The position numbers and the translations under genes were made by a program. A stretch of 64,000 nucleotides of DNA from Streptomyces cinnabarinus (GTDB lineage Bacteria; Actinomycetota; Actinomycetes; Streptomycetales; Streptomycetaceae), in NCBI RefSeq assembly GCF_027270315.1, contig NZ_CP114413.1, positions 1,178,001-1,242,000 on the forward strand. Reading direction: 5' to 3'. Shown here piece by piece: positions 58,201-64,000 of this stretch (its first letter is position 1; each line of letters opens with the position of its first letter). The notes beneath the pieces were generated by a model, which worked only from the letters and a program-made list of their open reading frames with translations, did not search any database and was not told the origin of the DNA.

Positions 58201-61200
58201 GGCACCGGTCGCATCGGCGACCTGAACGTTCAGGTCGCCGTCCGGGCCCGCGGCGATCCGTACCCGGAGCCGGTCGGCACCGGCCGCGAAGAGCGTGACG
58301 CCGGTCCAGGCGAACGGCAGCCGCAGGGCCGTCGGATCGCCTCCGAAGGCGCCGAAGCCGATGGCGTGCAGGGCGGCGTCGAGAAGCGCCGGGTGGATGC
58401 CGAAGCGGGCGGCGGCCGCCTGCTCCTCCTCCGGCAGCGCGACCTCGGCGAAGACCTCCGCACCGCGTCGCCACACGGCACGCAGGCCCTGGAATACGGG
58501 CCCGTATCCGTACCCCGCGGCGGCGGCCGTCGGGTAGAACTCGGACGTGTCCAGCTGCTCGGCGCCGGGCGGCGGCCAGGACGTGAGGTCGAACCCCGAC
58601 TCGACACGTGGCGGTTCCGCGCTCAGCAGCCCTTCGGCGTGCCGCAGCCAGAGATGGTCGTGCTCGGCTCCCTCGGGGCGGGAGTAGACGGCCAGTTCAC
58701 GCAGCCCGCGCTCGTCCAGTGCGCCGACGACGACCTGGATGTGCGCTCCCGAGTCCGCCGGGACGGCGAGCGGTGCGTGCAGGGTGAGTTCGGCGAGGTG
58801 GCCGCAGCCGACCTCGTCACCGGCCCTGATCGCCAGCTCCACGAATCCGGTACCGGGGAGCAGGACGGTGCCCGCGACCGCGTGATCGGCCAGCCAGGGC
58901 TGATGGCGGGTCGACAGCCGGCCGGTCAGCATGGCCCCACCGTCGGCGGCGAGGCTGACCGAGGCACCCAGCAGGGGGTGGTCGGTGGCGGCCAGCCCGG
59001 CGCCGGTGACGTCGGGGGCGGCTGTGGTGGACTCCAGCCAGTAGCGCTGGTGTTGGAAGGCGTAGGTGGGCAGGTCTACGTGGGTGACGGGGCGGCCCGC
59101 GTAGACGGCGGACCAGTCGATGTCCGTGCCCTGGACCCACAGTTCGGCGGCACTGGCGATGAAGCGGGCGTTCTCGTCCTCGTCACGGCGGAGAGTGCCG
59201 ACGACGGTGACCGGCTGCTCGGCCGCCTCCGCGATGGCCTGCACGCCCATGGTCAGCACGGGGTGGGCGCTGACCTCGATCAGGCGGAAGTGGCCCTGGC
59301 GCAGGGCCTCTTGGATCGCCTCGGTGAAGCGGACGGGCCGGCGCAGACCCTCGTACCAGTACGTGGCGTCCATCGTGGACGTGTCCAACGGCTCACCGGT
59401 GACCGTGGAGATCAACGGAACCCGGGACACCCTCGGCGCCACCGGAGCGAGGACGTCCAGCAGCTTCGCCTTGATGTCCTCCACCTGCGTCGAGTGCGAG
59501 GCGTAATCCACCGGCACCCGACGGGCCCGAACACCAGCCGCCTCCGCCTTAGCGCCAATCTCCTCCAGAGCCTCCGGGTCACCGGCCACAACCGTGGCGT
59601 CCGGACCGTTGTACACGGCCACCGACACCCGGTCCCCGTACGGATCGACCCACCCCGATGCCTGCTCGGCGCCCGTCGCCAGCGACAACATCCCACCGCG
59701 ACCGGCGAGTTCATCCCGAATGGCAGCCGACCGGAGAGCAACGACCCGAGCCGCGTCCTCCAGACTCAACGCACCTGCCACCGCCGCAGCCGCGATCTCC
59801 CCCTGCGAGTGACCGATGACGGCCGCCGGGGTCACCCCGAAGGACTCCCACACCGCGGCAAGGGAGACCATCACGGCCCACAGCACGGGCTGGACCACAT
59901 CCACCCGCCGCATCCAGGCGTCGTCATCGCCCTTCAACACCTCGACAAGTGACCAGTCCACAAAGGGCGACAAAGCACTGGAGCACTCGGCGATCCGCGC
60001 CGCGAACACCGGCGAGGACTCCAACAGCCCCCGCCCCATCCCCACCCACTGCGCGCCCTGCCCCGGGAACACGAACACCACACCCGAACCCGAACCCACC
60101 ACCCCGGACACCGAGTTGCCCGCCACACCACCGGCCGCCAAGGCCGACAACCCCGCCGTCAGCTCAGCAGCCTCCCGCCCCCACACCACCGCCCGGTGTT
60201 CCCACGCGGAGCGTCCGGCGGCGAGCGCCCAGCCCGTGGCCACGGCGTCGGCCTGTGTGAGCGCCCCGGCGAGGGACGCGGCCCGAGCGGCGAGTCCCGC
60301 GGCGCCCCGGGCCGAGAGCGGCCACGGCACTACCGGGGACCCCGACAGCCCTTCGGGACCGGAGACGACCGCAGGCCCCGAACCCTCAGGCCCCTCCTCG
60401 ACGATCACGTGCGCGTTGGTCCCGGAGATACCGAAGGACGACACACCCGCCCGGCGCGGATGGCCGTTCGCCGTCCACTCCCGCTCCTCGGCCAGCAGTC
60501 GCAGGCCGCCCGCCGTCCAGTCGACGTGCGGGGTGGGTTGGTCCACGTGCAGGGTGCGCGGCAGCACGCCCGCCCGCATCGCCATCACCATCTTGATGAC
60601 GCCCGCGACACCGGCGGCGGCCTGGGTGTGCCCGATGTTCGACTTCACCGACCCCAGCCACAACGGGCGTTCGGCGTCCCGGTCCAGGCCGTACGTCGCC
60701 GCCAGGGCGGCGGCCTCGATCGGGTCCCCGAGCGTCGTTCCCGTGCCGTGCGCCTCGATCGCGTCCACCTCGCCGGGTGAGACGCCGGCGTTGGCGAGGG
60801 CCTGTCGGATGACGCGCTGCTGGGAGGGGCCGTTGGGAGCGGTCAGCCCGTTGGAGGCACCGTCCTGGTTCACGGCGGAGCCACGGACGAGGGCCAGTAC
60901 GTGATGGCCCTTGGCGCGTGCGTCGGACAGCCGCTCCACGAGCAGCATGCCGACGCCCTCCGCCGGGCCGAAACCGTCGGCGTCGGCGGCGAAGGCACGG
61001 CAGCGGCCGTCCACCGACAGTCCGCGCTGACGGCTCATCTCCACGAACCCGGCCGGGGAGCAGACGGCGGTCACACCGCCGGCGAGGGCGAGGTCGCACT
61101 CGCCGCTCCGGAGCGACTGTACGGCCATGTGCAGGGCCACCAGCGATGAGGAGCAGGCCGTGTCGACGGTGACCGCCGGTCCCTCCAGGCCCAGTTGGTA

Positions 61201-64000
61201 GGCGATGCGCCCGGAGGTGACACTGAGCATGTTGCCGGTGCCGAGGAAGCCCTCGACCTCGTCGGGAACCGAGTCGAGCCGGGAGAGGTACTCGGAGTTG
61301 AGCGCTCCGACGAAAACGCCGGTCTGGCTGCGGCGCAGCGAGGCAGGGTCGATACCGGACCGTTCGACGGCCTCCCAGGACACCTCCAGGGCGAGTCGCT
61401 GCTGCGGGTCCATGGCGAGGGCCTCGCGCGGTGAGATCCCGAAGAAGTCGGCGTCGAATCCGGCGATGTCGGTCAGCAGTCCGGCGCCGCGCAGGTAGGT
61501 CTTGCCGCGCGCGTCGGGGTCGGCATCGTAGAGGGACTCCATGTCCCAGCCCCGGTCCTCGGGGAAGGCGGTGACGGCGTCACGGCCGTCGCCGACGAGC
61601 CGCCACAGCTCCTCGGGCGAGCCGACTCCGCCGGGGAAGCGGCAGGCCATGGCGACGATCGCGATGGGCTCGTCCGCCGGTCCGCCGTGGGCGTGCGCGG
61701 TGACGGCCTCGTCCCGGACGCCGGACAGCTCCGCCGCGACCAGCCGGGCCACGGCGGCCGGGGTGGGGTGGTCGAAGGTGAGCGCCGCCGGGAGGCGGAG
61801 TCCGGTCGCCGCGTTGACGCGGTTGCGCAGTTCGACGGCGGTGAGCGAGTCGAAGCCGAGGTCCTTGAACGGCCGTTCCGCGTCGAGGGATTGGGGGTTG
61901 GCGTGGCCGAGCACGGCGGCGACATGGGAGCGGACCAGGTCGAGCAGGAACCGCTCCCGTTCGGCGGGCGGCAGTCCGGCGATCCGTCCGGCGAGGGCGT
62001 CGGTGCGGTCCGCTTCCCCGGTCTCGACGGTACGGCGTGTGGTGCCGCGCACGATGCCGCGCAGCAGCGGCGGGACGGGTTTTCCGGCGACGGCGGCGCG
62101 CAGGGCGGCGGTGTCGAGTTCGGCGGCGACGAAGTGGGCCCCGTCGCGGGCGGCGGCCGCGTCGAAGAGGGCGATGCCCGTCTCGTCGGTGAGGGGGACG
62201 AAGCCGTTGCGCGCCACCCGGTCGATGTCGCCCTCGGCGAGGTGTCCGGTCATGGCGCTGGCCGTCGCCCACAGGCCCCAGGCCAGCGAGGTGGCGGGCA
62301 GGCCATGGGCGCGGCGGTGCTGGGCGAGCGCGTCCAGGAAGACGTTCGCGGCGGCGTAGTTGGCCTGGCCGGGTCCGCCGAAGACGCCGGAGGCGGAGGA
62401 GTAGAGGACGAACAGGGCCAGGTCGGAGTCGCGGGTCAGCTCGTGCAGGTTGACGGCGGCCTCGACCTTGGGCCGCCAGACCGCGCCGAGCTGCTCCGGG
62501 GTGAGGGAGGTCAGTACACCGTCGGCGAGGACGCCCGCCGCGTGCACCACACCGGTCAGCCGTCGCCCGTCCAGCAGTGCGGCGAGCTGCTCCCGGTCCG
62601 CCGCGTCACAGGCGACCACCTCGGCAGCGGCCCCCAACTCCGCCAGTTCCGCGACCAGTTCCGCGGCACCCGGAGCCTCCGTCCCCTGACGGCTGGTGAG
62701 GAGCAGGTTCCGGACCCCGTACCCGGTGACCAGGTGGCGGGCGAGGAGCGAGCCGAGGGTTCCCGTACCGCCGGTGATCAGGACCGTGCCGTCGGGGTCG
62801 AGCGTGGGCGGCGCGGTGAGCACCACCTTGCCGGTGTGCTTGGCCTGGCTCATGTGCCGAAACGCCTCCGGCCCGCGCCGGACGTCCCAGGTCGTGATCG
62901 GCATGTGCCGCAGCACGCCCCGCTCGAACAGCGCCAGCACCTCGGCCAGCAGTTCGCCGCAGCGCTCGGCTCCGGCCTCCTTCAGGTCGTAGGCCCGGTA
63001 CACGACACCCGTGTGCTCGCGCGCCACCTGCTCGGGGTCACGCTTGTCGGTCTTCCCCATCTCCAGGAACCGGCCGCCGTCGGCCAGCAGTTCGAGGGAG
63101 GCGTCGACGAACTCGCGGGCGAGGGAGTTGAGGACGACGTCCACCCCCGCCGCCCGGAACTTCTCCCGGAAGTCGAGATCGCGCGAAGAGGCAATCTGTT
63201 CGTCCGCCAGCCCGAGTCCACGCAGCACGTCCCACTTGCCCGGACTGGCCGTGGCGAGGACGGTCGCGCCGAAGTGCCGGGCGAGCTGGATCGCGGCGAT
63301 CCCGACCCCACCGGCGCCCGCGTGCACCAGGACGGTGTCACCCGGCTGGACCGAGGCGAGGTCGACCAGCCCGTAGTACGCCGTCAGATAGGCCACCGGC
63401 ACGGAGGCGGCCTGCTCGTACGACCAGCCCTCGGGCACCGGGGCCACCATCCGCGCGTCCGCCACGGCCAGCGGGCCGAAGCCACCGTCGACGATCCCGA
63501 CGACCCGGTCTCCGGGTGCGAACCGGGTGACGTCCGCGCCCACCTCCAGCACCACGCCCGCGCACTCGCTGCCCATGACGGTCTGACCGGGCACCATGCC
63601 CAGACCGATGAGCACATCCCGGAAGTTGACGCCCGTCGCGCGGACCGCGATCCGCAGTTCACCGGGCGCCAGTTCGGCCGCCGACCGCGGGGCGGGCAGG
63701 AGCCGCAGCCCCTCCAGGGTGCCGGACGCGGCCGTGTCCAGCCGCCAGGCCCGCTCCCCCGCCGGTGGCACCAGCGCGCCACCCGCGTCGGCGGGGGCCA
63801 ACCGAGGCGCCAGAACCTCCCCGGAACGCACCGCGACCTGCCACTCGTCCGCGGCCAGCGCGGCGGCGACGGCGGCGACGACCTCGTCGGCGGCCGGCTC
63901 GGCGGGGTCGAGGTCGATCAGCAGGAACCGGCCAGGAGCCTCCGTCTGGGCAGTACGGACGAGCCCCCACAGGGCGGCCCCGGCCAGATCGTCGATGTCC
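55270..64000 (-). CDS. Type I modular PKS gene D (5' end beyond the window): end of module D1 and complete module D2
   Basis: The frame is open to base 64000, so at least 2,909 residues with the N-terminus missing; in-frame GTG 63831 is internal. It begins in the KR structural subdomain of D1 (LWGLVRTAQTEAPGRFLL), then ER with GMVPG (~63590) and HAGAGGVGI, KR with Tyr at 62356-62358, ACP Ser 61846-61848. Module D2: KS Cys 61153-61155, AT Ser ~59808 and YASH ~59500 (methylmalonyl), DH His 58882-58884, ER GMVPG (~57398), KR Tyr 56158-56160, ACP Ser 55636-55638. The C-terminal docking region ends VDDLVRMALGDADS. All visible domains look active. Gene C follows after 29 bp. Confidence 0.95.
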   Translation of the reverse strand, partial: DIDDLAGAALWGLVRTAQTEAPGRFLLIDLDPAEPAADEVVAAVAAALAADEWQVAVRSGEVLAPRLAPADAGGALVPPAGERAWRLDTAASGTLEGLRLLPAPRSAAELAPGELRIAVRATGVNFRDVLIGLGMVPGQTVMGSECAGVVLEVGADVTRFAPGDRVVGIVDGGFGPLAVADARMVAPVPEGWSYEQAASVPVAYLTAYYGLVDLASVQPGDTVLVHAGAGGVGIAAIQLARHFGATVLATASPGKWDVLRGLGLADEQIASSRDLDFREKFRAAGVDVVLNSLAREFVDASLELLADGGRFLEMGKTDKRDPEQVAREHTGVVYRAYDLKEAGAERCGELLAEVLALFERGVLRHMPITTWDVRRGPEAFRHMSQAKHTGKVVLTAPPTLDPDGTVLITGGTGTLGSLLARHLVTGYGVRNLLLTSRQGTEAPGAAELVAELAELGAAAEVVACDAADREQLAALLDGRRLTGVVHAAGVLADGVLTSLTPEQLGAVWRPKVEAAVNLHELTRDSDLALFVLYSSASGVFGGPGQANYAAANVFLDALAQHRRAHGLPATSLAWGLWATASAMTGHLAEGDIDRVARNGFVPLTDETGIALFDAAAARDGAHFVAAELDTAALRAAVAGKPVPPLLRGIVRGTTRRTVETGEADRTDALAGRIAGLPPAERERFLLDLVRSHVAAVLGHANPQSLDAERPFKDLGFDSLTAVELRNRVNAATGLRLPAALTFDHPTPAAVARLVAAELSGVRDEAVTAHAHGGPADEPIAIVAMACRFPGGVGSPEELWRLVGDGRDAVTAFPEDRGWDMESLYDADPDARGKTYLRGAGLLTDIAGFDADFFGISPREALAMDPQQRLALEVSWEAVERSGIDPASLRRSQTGVFVGALNSEYLSRLDSVPDEVEGFLGTGNMLSVTSGRIAYQLGLEGPAVTVDTACSSSLVALHMAVQSLRSGECDLALAGGVTAVCSPAGFVEMSRQRGLSVDGRCRAFAADADGFGPAEGVGMLLVERLSDARAKGHHVLALVRGSAVNQDGASNGLTAPNGPSQQRVIRQALANAGVSPGEVDAIEAHGTGTTLGDPIEAAALAATYGLDRDAERPLWLGSVKSNIGHTQAAAGVAGVIKMVMAMRAGVLPRTLHVDQPTPHVDWTAGGLRLLAEEREWTANGHPRRAGVSSFGISGTNAHVIVEEGPEGSGPAVVSGPEGLSGSPVVPWPLSARGAAGLAARAASLAGALTQADAVATGWALAAGRSAWEHRAVVWGREAAELTAGLSALAAGGVAGNSVSGVVGSGSGVVFVFPGQGAQWVGMGRGLLESSPVFAARIAECSSALSPFVDWSLVEVLKGDDDAWMRRVDVVQPVLWAVMVSLAAVWESFGVTPAAVIGHSQGEIAAAAVAGALSLEDAARVVALRSAAIRDELAGRGGMLSLATGAEQASGWVDPYGDRVSVAVYNGPDATVVAGDPEALEEIGAKAEAAGVRARRVPVDYASHSTQVEDIKAKLLDVLAPVAPRVSRVPLISTVTGEPLDTSTMDATYWYEGLRRPVRFTEAIQEALRQGHFRLIEVSAHPVLTMGVQAIAEAAEQPVTVVGTLRRDEDENARFIASAAELWVQGTDIDWSAVYAGRPVTHVDLPTYAFQHQRYWLESTTAAPDVTGAGLAATDHPLLGASVSLAADGGAMLTGRLSTRHQPWLADHAVAGTVLLPGTGFVELAIRAGDEVGCGHLAELTLHAPLAVPADSGAHIQVVVGALDERGLRELAVYSRPEGAEHDHLWLRHAEGLLSAEPPRVESGFDLTSWPPPGAEQLDTSEFYPTAAAAGYGYGPVFQGLRAVWRRGAEVFAEVALPEEEQAAAARFGIHPALLDAALHAIGFGAFGGDPTALRLPFAWTGVTLFAAGADRLRVRIAAGPDGDLNVQVADATGAPVAAVDALVLRTVTADQLAAPAPDSDSLFVLDWTPVPVPAAVRSECWVVLGAKVPVPPGVAVHADLAELPEPAPEVVLWAPPAAGAGAPADAARQVTEQVLARVQEWMADERLAESRLVVVTRGAVSAGRDTDLTDLAAAPSWGLIRSAQSENPGRFLLLDLDPADEPTPDQVAAALAAALEADENQIAVREGTPLAPRLVRPADASALVPPPGAAWRLDTAASGTLDGLTLLPYPEAAEPLAAGQVRVSVRAAGVNFRDVLIGLGMVPGQTVMGSEGAGVVTEVGPGVTRFAPGDRVLGLMGGALGPLAVTDERVLAPVPEGWSFEQAASVPVVFLTAYYGLADLGGVKEGDTVLVHAGAGGVGMAAIQLARHFGATVHATASPGKWDVLRGLGLTDEQIASSRDLDFREKFRAAGVDVVLNSLAREFVDASLELLPDGGRFLELGKTDQRDPAQVAENHPGVSYAAYDLADAGADRIGELLTQILRLFATGALRPLPVTAWDVRRAPEAFRFISQAKHVGKVVLTMPPVLDPEGTVLITGGTGTLGALLARHLVTRHGVRKLLLTSRQGPDAPGAGELHAELTELGAEVEIVACDTADREQLARTLAAAHPLTGVVHAAGALSDGVLAAQTPEKLAQVWRPKAEAATHLHELTRDTDLALFALYSSAAGAGGGAGQANYAAANTYLDALAHRRRAQGLPALSLIWGLWEEASAMTGHLDRSAAGRARQGGLVKPMDSDTGLALFDAARRLDETLVVPLRLDLPLMRARARTTADIRPLFRALVKPGGRGRAADARPGADSAATLTAALAGLSATEREHRLLDLVRTHASAVLGHTGAHSVEAGRPFKDLGFDSLTAVELRNRLGAATGVRLATTVVFDQPTPLALSKHLLDKIAPDGVTTPEAAAGDAELARALAAIPLHRLREAGLAETLLRLAGDAAAPDTPSDDDGTTDAIADMEVDDLVRMALGDADSDS
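55560..61675 (-). other. Module D2: methylmalonyl, full reduction, Val-type ER
   Basis: KS-AT-DH-ER-KR-ACP, all motifs intact (HAVAGTVLLPG, HAGAGGVGM, YSSAAG...NYAAAN). Val in GMVPG predicts a 2R methyl. It supplies C11-C12 of the inferred chain and makes C13 a methylene. Confidence 0.85.
61730..64000 (-). other. Module D1, 3' part: ER (Val type)-KR-ACP
   Basis: Only the reductive end and ACP are visible; KS, AT and DH lie beyond the right edge. Active ER and KR imply a full-reduction module. GMVPG predicts a 2R methyl if its AT takes methylmalonate. Confidence 0.85.

Noticed and set aside
45230..58474. One continuous 4,414-codon reading frame covering gene C and much of gene D
   Set aside because: Upstream of ATG 55240 the frame is only the out-of-phase shadow of gene D; the real gene C starts at 55240 with a ribosome site and docking helix.

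Overview
The window has the very high GC content, GTG/ATG starts with GGAGG-type ribosome sites, four-base stop/start overlaps and rare TTA codons of a Streptomyces-type actinomycete chromosome. It holds ordinary accessory genes on the left and a large type I modular polyketide synthase (PKS) region on the right, which runs off the right edge. No gene-free stretch exceeds about 220 bp, and I see no rRNA, tRNA, CRISPR array or insertion sequence.

Layout. 1-2054 (-): two overlapping membrane sensor-kinase genes, the downstream one cut by the window edge. 2274-5170 (+): a secreted lipase, then an ArsR-type regulator and an MFS exporter behind a 10+10 bp palindrome. 5167-7041 (-): an ABC exporter. 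7239-9161 (+): a secreted protein-arginine deiminase-like enzyme. 9175-20278: an L-arabinose-glycan utilisation locus. It consists of a GH127 enzyme, two sugar ABC permeases and a binding protein on the minus strand, a divergent LacI regulator, and two secreted glycosidases on the plus strand, one with an apparent frameshift. Both outward operons have a consensus promoter directly followed by a nearly identical 15-bp operator. 20305-24015: an SRPBCC protein, a GbsR/MarR-type regulator and a divergent two-gene exporter of the polyketide-antibiotic type, closed by a strong bidirectional terminator. 24168-25091 (-): an SDR oxidoreductase. 25183-64000 (-): four PKS genes.

PKS logic. Transcription runs right to left, so synthesis order is gene D (55270-64000, 5' end missing), C (45230-55240), B (32408-45220), A (25183-32367, ending in a thioesterase). 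The visible modules are: D1 (ER-KR-ACP visible), D2 (methylmalonyl, DH-ER-KR), C1 (malonyl, KR only), C2 (methylmalonyl, DH plus a dead KR, so a ketone), B1 and B2 (methylmalonyl, DH-ER-KR) and A (methylmalonyl, DH-ER-KR, TE). The inferred carboxyl end is a run of deoxypropionates, a ketone at C9, an unmethylated C10, an oxygen at C11, then further deoxypropionates. This pattern, and the ER stereochemical fingerprint (Val, Val, Val, Tyr for C14, C12, C6, C4), coincide with the calcium ionophore ionomycin as I remember its structure. The exception is the final module, whose AT predicts a C2 methyl that ionomycin lacks. The adjacent SDR could oxidise the C11 alcohol to the beta-diketone, and the neighbouring ABC exporter resembles known ionophore self-resistance transporters. 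The product assignment is inference; the domain content is read directly.
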